From NCBI RefSeq assembly GCF_002217755.1, contig NZ_BCFL01000026.1, positions 248,001 to 312,000 on the forward strand: DNA of 64,000 nt, read 5' to 3'. Position numbers and translations under genes: made by a program. Shown in pieces: positions 1 through 9,400 of the stretch (its first letter is position 1; the number at the start of each line of letters is the position of its first letter). Source of the DNA: Streptomyces hyaluromycini (GTDB lineage: Bacteria; Actinomycetota; Actinomycetes; Streptomycetales; Streptomycetaceae). Below the pieces are notes generated by a model. It ran no database searches and was not told the DNA's origin. It was given only the letters and a program-made list of their open reading frames with translations.

Positions 1-195
1 CTTGGGGCTGACGCCGGCGATCTTGCGGGAGAGCTCGCTGTAGCGCATCGGGCCGGGGGACAGTGCGCAGACGACGAGGCTGACCCACTTGTCGCTGATC
101 CGGTCGAGGAGCTGGTTGGTGGGGCAGGACCGGATGAACGCGTCGTACTCCACGCGCGCCTGCTCGCGCCGCTGGGCCGCCGTCGTCGTCGGCAT
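1..195 (-). CDS. HxlR-family winged-helix transcriptional regulator (C-terminus cut off by window edge)
   Basis: The first 65 residues are visible, starting at the ATG complementary to 193-195. They show the HxlR signature: a conserved Cys-Pro near residue 24, then NQLLDRISDKW, a helix, and RYSELSRKIAGVS, the start of the recognition helix. HxlR proteins are small dimeric repressors; several (YodB, HypR, CatR of Bacillus) use the N-terminal cysteine to sense quinones, aldehydes or disulfide stress. The gene is divergent from a quinone-oxidoreductase-like gene with 125 bp between, the usual arrangement of a redox sensor and its target. The effector is inferred, not shown. The rest of the gene lies outside the window. 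Confidence 0.9.
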   Translation of the reverse strand, partial: MPTTTAAQRREQARVEYDAFIRSCPTNQLLDRISDKWVSLVVCALSPGPMRYSELSRKIAGVSPK

Positions 196-227
196 CGCTC
201 ACCTCTGGGGGACCTAGGCACCTTCAG

Positions 228-252
228 GTAACTACTTACCAGAAGATAGTAG
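228..252. promoter_or_regulatory. Candidate HxlR operator in divergent promoter
   Basis: Two overlapping dyads are visible: GTAA-CTAC-TTAC at 228-239, and CTACT (232-236) facing AGTAG (248-252) across 11 bp. The TACT/AGTA half sites resemble those of YodB-type HxlR operators, though that family's spacing is usually shorter. It sits between the HxlR gene and the oxidoreductase gene. The assignment is inference from position and symmetry. Confidence 0.45.
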
Positions 253-320
253 CTCTTCCTAGGGTTGCAGACAGCTGAGGAGAGACCGAAGCGAGAGCGA
301 CTTACAGGGAGCAGGCCGTC

Positions 321-1211
321 ATGCGTGCAGCAGTGGTGAACAGGTTCGGCGGGCCCGAGGCCGTGGAGGTGGTGGAGACCGAGCGGCCCGAGCCGGGCCC
401 GCGCCAGGTGCGGATCAAGGTCGCGGCGGCCGCGCTGAACCCCGCGGACGCGGGCGTGCGGGCCGGGTTCTTCGGCGGCGCGGGCAAGCGGATCGGGCTC
501 GGCTGGGACGTCGCCGGGACCGTGGACGCGGCCGGCGCCGCCACCGCCTGGGGCGTCGGCGACCAGGTGGTGGCGCTGGACCCCGGCATGGTGCGGCCGC
601 TCGGCACCCACGCCGAGTACGTCGTGGTGGAGGCGGACGCGGTGGCCTCGGCACCGGCCACGGTGGACGCGGTGCATGCGGCGACGCTGCCGCTGAACGG
701 ACTCACCGCCGTACAGGCCCTGGACCTGCTGGAGTTGGCCGAGGGGCAGTCCCTCCTGGTCACCGGTGCGGCGGGCGCGGTCGGCGGCTTCGCCGTCCAA
801 CTGGCCACCCACCGAGGGGTGTCGGTGACCGCACTGGCCCGCGAGGCCGACGAGGAGCTCGTACGGACGCTGGGAGCAGCGCACTTCACGGCGGGCGGGG
901 TCGAGGCCGGGAGCTTCGACGCGGTACTGGACGCGGCGGCTCTCGGCGCGGCGGCCCTGGAGTGGGTGCGTGACGGGGGCCGCTACGTCGGCGTCCGGCC
1001 CGGAGCCGAGCCGGCGCCGGTGCGCGGGATACGGACGACCGCCGTCGCCGTGACCGCCGACGGGGCACGCCTCGCCGAACTGGCGGGACTCGTGGACGAG
1101 GGCGTGCTGACGCTCCGGGTGGCCGAGACATTCCCCCTGGAGGAGGCAGCCAAGGCACACGCCCGCCTCGCGGAGGGCGGGGTGCGGGGGCGGCTGGTGC
1201 TCATCCCCTGA
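321..1211 (+). CDS. NADPH-dependent quinone oxidoreductase-like protein (MDR superfamily)
   Basis: 296 residues. An N-terminal GroES-like fold (about 1-125, starting MRAAVVNRFGGPEAVEVVE) is followed by a Rossmann domain with the NADPH motif VTGAAGAVGGFAVQLA near 148-163. There are no zinc-binding cysteines, so it belongs to the zinc-free quinone oxidoreductase/enoyl reductase branch, which reduces quinones or alpha,beta-unsaturated carbonyls in the cytosol. It is a little shorter than the family's usual 310-330 residues. The start is an ATG at 321. It diverges from the HxlR gene, which probably represses it until an electrophile is sensed. The exact substrate cannot be read from the sequence. 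Confidence 0.88.
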   Translation: MRAAVVNRFGGPEAVEVVETERPEPGPRQVRIKVAAAALNPADAGVRAGFFGGAGKRIGLGWDVAGTVDAAGAATAWGVGDQVVALDPGMVRPLGTHAEYVVVEADAVASAPATVDAVHAATLPLNGLTAVQALDLLELAEGQSLLVTGAAGAVGGFAVQLATHRGVSVTALAREADEELVRTLGAAHFTAGGVEAGSFDAVLDAAALGAAALEWVRDGGRYVGVRPGAEPAPVRGIRTTAVAVTADGARLAELAGLVDEGVLTLRVAETFPLEEAAKAHARLAEGGVRGRLVLIP

Positions 1212-1266
1212 AGGCTCGTCGTTGCCGTCGCCTTGAGCGTCCCGCCCCCGTGGGAACGAGTACTTG

Positions 1267-1296
1267 CCCGGCCGCCGCGATGTACCGGCGGCCGGG
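1267..1296 (+). terminator. Hairpin terminator after the oxidoreductase gene
   Basis: A perfect 11-bp inverted repeat, CCCGGCCGCCG (1267-1277) and CGGCGGCCGGG (1286-1296), with an 8-nt loop, 56 nt after the stop codon. There is no U-tract, which is common for terminators in high-GC actinomycetes. Confidence 0.6.
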
Positions 1297-1392
1297 TCTT
1301 CGGGATCCGCCGGGCGGTGTGGCCATGACCGGCCTTCCGGCGGAGGTCCGGCGTACCGTACGGTGCGGATGAAGGACCGCTCCGGCCGAGCC

Positions 1393-1416
1393 GGGGCGGG
1401 GCGGGGCGGGGCGGGG
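1393..1416 (+). repeat. Five GGGG runs spaced by single C next to a ribosome binding site
   Basis: GGGG occurs at 1393, 1398, 1403, 1408 and 1413, each separated by one C. The block abuts the AAGGAAG ribosome binding site (1417-1423) and lies 8 nt before the ATG of the first ABC ATPase. Four or more G-runs with one-base loops is a textbook sequence for an intramolecular G-quadruplex in DNA or RNA, so it could hinder initiation. Structure formation is inferred. Confidence 0.6.
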
Positions 1417-1424
1417 AAGGAAGC

Positions 1425-2156
1425 ATGAGCGAGCAGTCCGGCGGTCACGGCACTCTTGCGGACATCGGGACGCCGACCGGCCAGATGGTGGTGGTCGAGG
1501 ACCTGCGCCGCACTTACGGCAGCGGCGACACCGCCGTCCACGCCCTGCGAGGTGTTTCCTTCAGCGTGCCGCGCGGCGAACTCGTCGCCCTCAGAGGTCG
1601 TTCCGGCTCCGGCAAGACCACCGTGCTCAACCTGGTCGGCGGCCTCGACACTCCGGACGGCGGCCGGATCATCCTGGACGGTACCGACCTGGCCGGGCTC
1701 GGCGACGACGACCTGCTGGCGCTGCGCCGCGACCGCATCGGCTTCGTCTTCCAGTCCTTCGGCCTCATCCCGATCCTGACCGCCGCCGAGAACGTCGGGG
1801 TCCCGTTGCGCCTGCGGAAGGTCCCGGCCCGCGAGCGCGAAGCCCGCGTCGGCCTCCTGCTCTCCCTGGTCGGCCTCTCCGACCACGCCGACCAGCGTCC
1901 CGGCGAGCTGTCCGGCGGCCAGCAGCAGCGGGTCGCGATCGCCCGCGCGCTCGCCAACAACCCCGCTCTGATCATCGCCGACGAACCCACCGGCCAGCTC
2001 GACGCCGACACCGGTCTCACCGTGATGGACCTGCTGCGCGCCGTCGTCCGCAGCGAATCGGTCACCGCCCTCGTCGCCACCCACGACACGCAACTCCTCG
2101 CGCTGGCCGACCGCGTGCTCGAAGTCCGCGACGGCCGCATCGTCGAGGACATCTGA
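1425..2156 (+). CDS. ABC transporter ATP-binding protein (MacB/LolD type)
   Basis: 243 residues. Walker A is GRSGSGKT near residue 58; the signature LSGGQQQR and Walker B ALIIADEPT follow, then the switch histidine in ATHD. The A-loop region (VEDLRRTYGSGDTAVHALRGV) and Q-loop (FVFQSFGLIP) are typical of the family that works with FtsX/MacB permeases in exporting lipoproteins, peptides or antibiotics, or in extruding membrane-inserted drugs. It is probably the motor for one of the large permeases at 3.5-9.8 kb, which read toward it from the other strand. The ATG at 1425 is preceded by GGAAG. The transported substrate is unknown. Confidence 0.92.
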   Translation: MSEQSGGHGTLADIGTPTGQMVVVEDLRRTYGSGDTAVHALRGVSFSVPRGELVALRGRSGSGKTTVLNLVGGLDTPDGGRIILDGTDLAGLGDDDLLALRRDRIGFVFQSFGLIPILTAAENVGVPLRLRKVPAREREARVGLLLSLVGLSDHADQRPGELSGGQQQRVAIARALANNPALIIADEPTGQLDADTGLTVMDLLRAVVRSESVTALVATHDTQLLALADRVLEVRDGRIVEDI

Positions 2157-2470
2157 CGGCACCGCCCGCCGACCGGCGCCGGGAGCCTGCGCCGGGCGGC
2201 CCTCGACCGCTACTGGTGCTCCCTACGGTGGGAGCGGTGCCGCCCGGCACGCGTATCACTCGTCGCAGGCGCCGCCACCCGACCGTTCGGGACGGCAAGG
2301 CCGCCCCCGTCCCGAACCGGAAGCCGCGGGCACCGGAGCACCGGCCCCGCGCGCCACGCTGATCGGCGTGCCGCCGGCCCGGCGGATCCCGACGCTCGCA
2401 CGGACTTCCGCATTACCCTGGCGGCTGTCCGGCAGGGTCATCCGCACACTTCACCTCCTCGGGGGACCGC
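2157..2470. other. 314-bp intergenic stretch with two inverted repeats
   Basis: No convincing coding sequence. Two hairpins are visible: GCTCCC/GGGAGC (2218-2223 and 2230-2235), and the perfect 11-bp repeat GTTCGGGACGG (2285-2295) / CCGTCCCGAAC (2307-2317). The second may end transcription of the first ATPase gene, so the two ATPases may be separately transcribed. No clear -35/-10 pair is seen before the second ATPase. Confidence 0.5.
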
Positions 2471-3502
2471 GTGGCAGTGCACGAACAGCCGACCGGGGCA
2501 CCGGACTTGGACGAGCTGCGCCGACGGGCCGCCGCGGCCGCCGCCCCGCAACGCGAGGAGGGGCTGGTCGTCTGCGAGAACCTGGTGCGGATCTACCAGA
2601 CCGAGGGCGTCGAAGTGCAGGCCCTCCAGGGCCTCGACCTGGCCGTCGCCCAGGGCGAGATGATCGCGGTGATCGGCGCCTCCGGCTCCGGCAAGTCCAC
2701 CCTGCTGGGCATCCTCTCCGGCCAGGACGTGCCCACCGCGGGTGCCGCCGAGGTCGCCGGACACGACCTGCTGGCGATGAAGCGCCGCGAGCGGCTGGAA
2801 TACCGGCGTACCACCGTGGGCTTCGTCTGGCAGCAGACCTCCCGCAACCTGCTGCCCTACCTCACGGCGGCCGAGAACGTCATGCTTCCGATGACGTACA
2901 CCGGGCTCAAGCGCTCCCGGCGCCGGGCCCGGGCCGAGGAACTGCTCGACCTGCTGTCCGTCGGCCACTGCCGGGACCGCACCCCCGACACGCTCTCCGG
3001 CGGCGAGCAGCAGCGGGTCGCCGTCGCCGTCGCCAACGCCAACGAGCCCCGCGTGCTGTTCGCCGACGAACCCACCGGCGAACTCGACACCGCCACCAGC
3101 GACGAGGTCTTCGCCGCGCTGCGCCGGGCCAACGAGGACCTGGGCGTCACCGTGATCGTGGTCACCCACGACGCGCTGGTGTCCGAGCAGGTCCAGCGCA
3201 CCGTGGGGATCCGCAACGGCCGGACCTCGACCGAGGTGCTGCGCCGGGTCGCCACCGGCGAGGACGGCGTCGAGGTGCTCACCGCCGAGGAGTACGCGGT
3301 ACTGGACGCCAGCGGCCGGCTGCAGCTGCCGGGCGAGTTCACCGAGCGCCTGCACATGCGCAAGCGGGTGCGGCTGGCCCTGGAGAGCGACCACATCGGC
3401 GTATGGCCCGACGAGGCCGCACGGCGCGCGAAGTCCGATGCGGAGGATGCGGAGGATGCGGAGGATGCGAAGCCCACGGCGCACGGCGGCCGGAGCGGCT
3501 GA
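2471..3502 (+). CDS. ABC transporter ATP-binding protein with acidic C-terminal extension
   Basis: 343 residues, about 100 longer than a bare MacB-type ATPase. The nucleotide-binding domain covers about 30-255: Walker A GASGSGKST, Q-loop FVWQQTSRNLLPY, signature LSGGEQQR, Walker B VLFADEPT and the switch histidine in VTHD. A C-terminal extension follows, ending in a DAEDAEDAEDAK tract encoded by four 9-bp copies of gatgcggag (3437-3472). The start chosen is the GTG at 2471, which gives a protein beginning VAVHEQPTG; upstream in-frame sequence has no family similarity. The gene converges with the permease gene 22 bp away. The two ATPases and two permeases probably form two related exporters or one heteromeric system. 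Confidence 0.9.
   Translation: MAVHEQPTGAPDLDELRRRAAAAAAPQREEGLVVCENLVRIYQTEGVEVQALQGLDLAVAQGEMIAVIGASGSGKSTLLGILSGQDVPTAGAAEVAGHDLLAMKRRERLEYRRTTVGFVWQQTSRNLLPYLTAAENVMLPMTYTGLKRSRRRARAEELLDLLSVGHCRDRTPDTLSGGEQQRVAVAVANANEPRVLFADEPTGELDTATSDEVFAALRRANEDLGVTVIVVTHDALVSEQVQRTVGIRNGRTSTEVLRRVATGEDGVEVLTAEEYAVLDASGRLQLPGEFTERLHMRKRVRLALESDHIGVWPDEAARRAKSDAEDAEDAEDAKPTAHGGRSG
3437..3472 (+). repeat. 9-bp tandem repeat, four copies, in coding sequence
   Basis: Four direct copies of gatgcggag (the last is gatgcgaag) encode an Asp-Ala-Glu repeat at the C-terminus of the second ATPase. The 9-bp unit keeps the reading frame, so copy number can vary between strains without frameshift. Confidence 0.85.
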
Positions 3503-3524
3503 CGCACCTCGCCCGCGCAGCCGT

Positions 3525-6374
3525 TCAGGTGAGGCGCAGTACGGCCCCCAGGCGGCGTCGGCGGGCAAGGGCGGTCTCGGTGGTCGCGGCGGCCAGGACC
3601 AGGGCGGTCACGCCGGCGACGAGGGCGAGCGTCAGTGAGTAGTCGGTCCGCAGCGCCGGCTGGGCGGGGCCGCCCGTGAACTGCCGCAGGTCCAGCGTCC
3701 CCGCCATGAGCCGCGGTTCGAGCAGCCCGAGCAGTGTGCCGCCCACCGCCGAGGCCACTGCCAGCGGCAGGAGTTGGAGGAAGTGCAGCGCGCCGGCCTC
3801 CTTGCCGCCGAGTCCGAGGGTGCGCAGGAACGAGGCGGTGCGGCTGCGCTCGTGGGAGGTGAGGGTCAGTTCCAAGGCGAGCGCGAGCAGGCCCGACAGC
3901 GCGGCGAGGAGTGAGGTGACGGTGTAGATCGTGCCGAGGCCGCGCGTCAGGCCGTCCGCGCGCAGGGTGTTCAGCGTCTCGGAGCGGACGCGGATCCTGG
4001 CCAGCGGCCCGAGCGCCTCGGCCGCCGCCGACCGCAGTGCCGTGGGCTCGGTGGCGGCGGGACCGTCGCCCCTGAGGAGCAGGACGGTGCTGCCCGAGGG
4101 CTGCTGGGGCAGCAGATGTTCGGCGTCGGCGGTGGTGATCAGCAGGGGCGTTCCGGCCGCGATCTGTGCCGTGACCGGCCCGAGGAGGGGGTCGCGCAGT
4201 TCCGTGGTGGTGAGGGTGCCGACCGGTTTGAGGGTCAGGTTCACCGGGGGCTGCCCCGGGGTCACCGCCGTGGTGGTGAAGCCTCCGGTGCGCTCGCGCG
4301 CCCGCAGGTCGGGGGAGAGGAAGGACGGCAGTGGGGTGCTCGCGCCGGCCCGGGTGCCCGGCGGGGCGGCCAGCCCGGACAGCAGGGCGTCGGCCAGCGG
4401 CGACTTCGGGGCGACGGCGGCCAGTTGGCGGGGATCCATGGTGATCACGGCGACCTGGGTGATCGCCGCGCCGTCGGCCTGTCCGGCCAGGTCGAGGGTG
4501 CGCAGATGCTGGAGGGCGGTCCGTATGCCAGCAGGTGTGGCCCCGGCTGCCGTGGTGCCGGCGGAGGCTTCGGTCCCGGCCACGGTCGCGCTCGCGTCGG
4601 CGCCGGTGGTCCAGGCCGCGCCGGTGGTCAGGCCGTCGTCGATCGTACGGTGCACAAGGCCGCCGAACACGGCCGTGCCCAGGGTCAGGACCAGGACGAA
4701 CAGGGCCAGCCCGGTCGCCGGGGCGTCGTGGGCGGCCCGGGCCGCTCCGATGAAGCCCACCGCTCCCCGGCCGCGCCGGGTCTGCCGCAGCACCAGGCGC
4801 AGCACAAACGGGTAGATCCGGAGCAGAATCAGTACGACGGCCAGCGCCACCAGTACCGGCACCGCACCCAGAATTCCGTCGGGGCCCTGCGAGCGCAGCG
4901 CGACCACGCCGGCCGCCGCCACGAGCAGCACCGTCAGCTCCAGGACCACGCGTCGGCCGACCACGGTCTTCCGGCGCGAGCGGCGGAACCGGCCGGGTCT
5001 GCGCGGCTCGCGGACCGCGAGCCAGGTCATGAGCGGTACCGTCAGAGCCACCACCGCGGTGGCGAGGGCGGCGGGCACCGGTTGCGGCGATCCGGAGGTG
5101 CCGGTCGGAGCGAGGGCCTGTCCGGCCGCCCAGCCGAGCAGCGCGGCGATGAGCACCACCGGCCAGGCCACGGCGCAGCGCAGCAGCACGAGCCGCGCGG
5201 TGGACGCGCCCCGCGCCCGCTGCAACCGCAGGTGCGGCTGCCGTCGGCGCAGCAGCAGCCGTACCGCGACGGCCACGGTGGCCAGCGCGACCGCGGCCAG
5301 CGAGTCGACGGCGAACGTCGCCAGCGACCTGGCCTGTCGGTCCTGAGCGGTGAACGCGGCGAGCAGCGGCGTCAGATAGTCGGTCAGCAGTACGGGCCCG
5401 GTGGTCTGGCCGCCGACCTGGCAGCCGATGTCGCCGGTGATCGGGTCGACCCCCTGGCACAGGGCGGCGCTCAGGTCCGCGCTGTACTGGGACAGCGGCC
5501 CGGTCAGTGCGCGGGCCTGGTCGAGCGCCGCCCCGGACAGGTCGGCGCGCAACTGCCAGGTCACCCGCGGGCCGCCCACCCCCGCGCCGGCCAGCAGGCC
5601 GGCGGCGTCGAGGCCGACGAGGCCGCGGACGGCGAGCACCGTGCCGGCGGAGCGTTCCGCCGGGTAGCGCGACGGCTGGTCCAGCGTCTCCCGGCCGCTC
5701 CAGAAGTCGTCGGTCGCGGCCGTGGTGCGGTAGACCCCGCTCACCAGCAGCCCCGCGTGGGGCGGTGCGTTCTGTACCCCGGGCGTCTTGGCGAACTCAA
5801 GGGTCAGTCGGCTGCCGGCCCGGACGCCCAGCGCCTGCGCGGTGGCCTGCGACAGACCGATCTGGGGCGCGGTGCCCAGCGGCGTGTGGTCGGCAGGCGC
5901 GTGGCCGCTGACGTAGTGCAGATGGGCCCGCGCGGACGGCAGATAGCTGACCGTCAGCTTGGTGCCGGCGTTCGCCGGGCCCGGCGGCTGCGGTGAGATC
6001 AGCGACGCCTGGTTGTAGTCGTAGCTGCCGCCGCCGACGGAGGCCAGGTGCCGTGCGGCGGAGCCGCCGAACCGGTCGGTGAGGGTGCGGCCGGCGCCGA
6101 GCAGGGTGGCCATGTCCACGGCGGGCGGCTGGGTGTCGAAGACCTCCGGTGTGGTACTCAGGCTGATCAGGGGCGCCTGGGCCTGCGCGGCGTCGACACG
6201 CTGCCGCAGCGCCCGGTCCTCCTGGCGGCCGGCGAAGGCGGGGGCCCAGGCGCACAGCGCCGTCAGCACCAGGACCAGTACCGCCAGGCAGGCCAGCAGC
6301 GGCAGGTCGCCGCGGGTCTCCTTGCGTATCAGGCGCCGCGTCACTGCCGCGCCCGTGCCCACGGGGCGCGTCAC
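3525..6374 (-). CDS. FtsX-type ABC transporter permease
   Basis: About 949 residues on the complementary strand. A first membrane helix lies near residue 15 (LPLLACLAVLVLVLTALCAWA), followed by a roughly 330-residue extracytoplasmic domain, a cluster of helices, a second extracytoplasmic region and three C-terminal helices. This duplicated layout is that of large MacB-like or DUF-type FtsX permeases in actinomycetes. Its ATPases are encoded just downstream on the other strand. The start is uncertain: GTG at 6374 has AGGGCGGA upstream; GTG at 6404 and GTG at 6344 are also in frame. The upstream permease gene ends at 6410, so the two are almost certainly co-transcribed. Substrate unknown. Confidence 0.85.
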   Translation of the reverse strand: MTRPVGTGAAVTRRLIRKETRGDLPLLACLAVLVLVLTALCAWAPAFAGRQEDRALRQRVDAAQAQAPLISLSTTPEVFDTQPPAVDMATLLGAGRTLTDRFGGSAARHLASVGGGSYDYNQASLISPQPPGPANAGTKLTVSYLPSARAHLHYVSGHAPADHTPLGTAPQIGLSQATAQALGVRAGSRLTLEFAKTPGVQNAPPHAGLLVSGVYRTTAATDDFWSGRETLDQPSRYPAERSAGTVLAVRGLVGLDAAGLLAGAGVGGPRVTWQLRADLSGAALDQARALTGPLSQYSADLSAALCQGVDPITGDIGCQVGGQTTGPVLLTDYLTPLLAAFTAQDRQARSLATFAVDSLAAVALATVAVAVRLLLRRRQPHLRLQRARGASTARLVLLRCAVAWPVVLIAALLGWAAGQALAPTGTSGSPQPVPAALATAVVALTVPLMTWLAVREPRRPGRFRRSRRKTVVGRRVVLELTVLLVAAAGVVALRSQGPDGILGAVPVLVALAVVLILLRIYPFVLRLVLRQTRRGRGAVGFIGAARAAHDAPATGLALFVLVLTLGTAVFGGLVHRTIDDGLTTGAAWTTGADASATVAGTEASAGTTAAGATPAGIRTALQHLRTLDLAGQADGAAITQVAVITMDPRQLAAVAPKSPLADALLSGLAAPPGTRAGASTPLPSFLSPDLRARERTGGFTTTAVTPGQPPVNLTLKPVGTLTTTELRDPLLGPVTAQIAAGTPLLITTADAEHLLPQQPSGSTVLLLRGDGPAATEPTALRSAAAEALGPLARIRVRSETLNTLRADGLTRGLGTIYTVTSLLAALSGLLALALELTLTSHERSRTASFLRTLGLGGKEAGALHFLQLLPLAVASAVGGTLLGLLEPRLMAGTLDLRQFTGGPAQPALRTDYSLTLALVAGVTALVLAAATTETALARRRRLGAVLRLT

Positions 6375-6409
6375 CGTCCGCCCTGTCCGGTCGTGTCCGG
6401 CCACCCGGC

Positions 6410-9400
6410 TCAACGGTCTTCCCCCGCTCGCAGTACACGTACCAGGTCCACCCGGGCCAGCAGCCGGGCCAGCGCCAGTACGACCGCGCTGATGGCCAGA
6501 GCGGTCGCCACCGCGGTCAGCGCCACGGTGCCCCAGGGTATGACCTGCGGCAGCGGGGGATAGGGGGCCTGTCCGCTGTCGTCCACGGTGACCAGCGGCA
6601 GCACCGCCGCTGCCAGGGCCGTGCCCATCAGCGCCCCCGGGACCACCGCGAACAGCGCCAGACTCAGTTGCTCCGCGCCCAGCAGCGCGGACAGGCTCTT
6701 GGCACGGACGCCGATCGCCCGCAGCAGGGCGAACTCCTTGCGGCGCTGCCGGGTGGAGACCACCGCGTGCACGGTGAAGGCGACGACCGCGAAACCGGGG
6801 GCCAGATACCGGACCAGTTCCAGCACCCGGCGCAGTCCGCTGCGGAACGGGTCGGCCTGCAGGGACGCGGCGGTGCGCGCCGTGGTGGTGACGCGGCCCA
6901 GCGCAGGCTGCGCCTCGGCGGCAGCGGCCGTGCGCGCGCTGTCGGTGCTGCCGATCCACCAGAACGCGGGATCCCTCTGGTCGGCACCGGCCAGCGTCAG
7001 CGCGGTGGCGAGTCGGCGCTGGTCGGCGATCAGCTGCCCCTGTCCGCGGCCCAGTCCGGACAGCGAGTCGACTCGGTCCACGATCTTGGCGGTGACCCGG
7101 CGGCCGCCCAGATCCAGTGTGGTGGTGCTGCCCACGCTCAGGTGTGCGTCGCGCAGCGTCGAGGCGTCGGCGCGCACCGGAAGCGGCGCCGGGTTGCCGG
7201 CCGGGCCCGCCACGAGTCGCACCTGGCTGCCGGGCTGGGTGTCGTAGTCGCTGTCGGCCAGGCCGCCGAAGGCGTCGCTGATGGCCCGGGAGGGCCGACT
7301 GCCGGTGCTGACGGTGGTCCGGAGCACCTCGGAGCCGCCGGGAACGATCGAGCACACCCCGGGGGTACCGGGATCGTAGCGGCCGGCCGGCTTTCCTCTG
7401 CAGGCCCCCGCGGTGGAGTCGGCGGCGTGGTCCGAGCCGTCGGCCCAGACCTGCCCACCCGGCAGCCCGGCGACCCAGGTGTCCGCGGTGCCGCGCGCGC
7501 CCAACCGGATCAGTTCCAGGTCCAGCCGCGCGGGACGCATGTTCGGCTGCGGCAGGACCTTCACGGCGGTCACCGTCACTGGATACGTCCGCGGGTGGCC
7601 GCCGCTCAGCGCCACGTCGAGCGGGACGACGACGGTGTGCCGGGCTCCGTCGGCGGCTGGGAGGTGGGCCGCCACGGCGCTGACGACGCCGGACGCGTCC
7701 TGCACGGTCAGTTCCAGGCTCGGCGCCGCACGGCTGCCGTCGCTGTGCACCCGCTCGTCCAGCAGCAGCGCGGTCGGACGCCCGGGGAGCGGTATCCCGA
7801 AGACGGCCGGTGCCGCGGTGCGGGGAGCGGGCCCGCCGATCGTGCCGACCAGGTTCTCGGTGGCGCCGCCTGGCAGGTTCACCGTCGACTGCGTCACCGG
7901 TGTCACCGCGGTCACCGCCGGCAGCGCGCGATAGGCGGCACCCAGTACGGAGGAGGGGTAACCGCCGTCTGCGGACGGGGAGATCCGCACGTCCGCGCCG
8001 ACGGTGAACGCGGCCTGCTCGGACGCCAGACCGCCCAGGCAGGCCAGCGCGGTGGTGGCGAAGGCGCTCACCGACACGGCCAGGCACATCAGCACCACCG
8101 GTCCGGCGTTGCGCGCGGCCCGCCGGCTCAACTGCCAGCCGGCCAGCGCGGGGACCAGGCCCCGGCTGCGACGGCCGAACCGGTCCAGCAGCAGGGAGGT
8201 CAGCGGCAGCAGCCGCAGCAGCAGGAGAGCGGCGGCACCTGCCACCAGGGCCGGCGCCAGGACCAGTACCGGGTCCGCGGACGCGCTGCCGGTACCCACG
8301 TCGGAGATCAGCGAGTGATGCCGCCGCAGCTCCAGATACCCCAGGGCCGCGACGGCCAGCAGCGCCAGGTCGGCGCCCAGCCGCTGCGCGGCGGCGGCCC
8401 GTGCGCCGCGCCCCGGCCGGGACCGGGCCGACGGCAGCACGGGCAGCAGCACCGCCGCGGCGTGCACCAGCAGGGTCAGCCCCACCGCCGCCCACGCGTC
8501 GGTGCCCTGGCTGCCCGGGCCCAGCAGCCCGGCAAGGAAGGGCGCGACGGCGGCGGCCGGGACGCCGGTGAGTGCCCACTCGGCCGCCGCACCGCGCAGC
8601 AACCGCACGGTGCCGGCGCCTCTGGCCTGTTGGAGGGCCAGCTCACCGCGTCGGCGCTCGGTCAGCTGGCGGGCGGTCAGCACCAGGGTGGCCAGAGCGA
8701 GGACCGCCAGCAGCACGCTCGGCAGGTACAGCGAGGAGCGGGCCGCCGCCATCGGCACCGTCAGGTCGTCGATCGCGCCCGGCAGACCGGAGACCACCGT
8801 CAGGTCGTCCAGGGACGGCTGCCGCCCGCGGAACACCGACACACGGCTCTGGCTGCCGGAGAAGGCACCCAGCCGGTCGTGCAGCCCGGCGAGGCTGCCC
8901 GCGTCGAGACGGGAGAAGTCGGGCTGCACACTCCAGTGGACCGTGAGATGCCCGTTCAGGGCGGCGCTGTCGTTGAGAGCCGACGCCGAGACCACCAGCA
9001 GGTCCTGGTCGGCGGTCTCCCCCTGGGTCAGGTCGCCGGCCATCGCGGGCCAGAACCCGACGGCACCGGTCGCCCGGAAGACGCCGGTGATCCGCAGGGT
9101 CATGGCGCGCGCGAAGGCGTCCTGCACCTGGAGGCTGGAACCGGGTCCGACGCCCAGGCGCTTGGCCAGCGCGTCGGGCACCGCCGCGTCGACCGGGGCG
9201 GTGGACCCGGTGGCGACCCGGACATCGGGCAGCGAGGTGAACGCGCCGGCCGGGGCGTGGGCCGTGCCGGCGGGCCACCGTCCGGCGGTCAACCGCCCGA
9301 ATCCGCCCCCGTCCTGCACCGCGACCGGGTGCAGCCCGCTGCCCCCGGGACCGCGCGGCGGGCCCGCGACCCCGTCGATCCCCGTCACCGACACCGGCGA

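Noticed and set aside
3525..8579. A single 1684-codon open frame covering both permease genes
   Set aside because: Only the part up to about 6374-6404 gives permease sequence. The upstream part is the wrong frame of the second permease gene; they are two genes.
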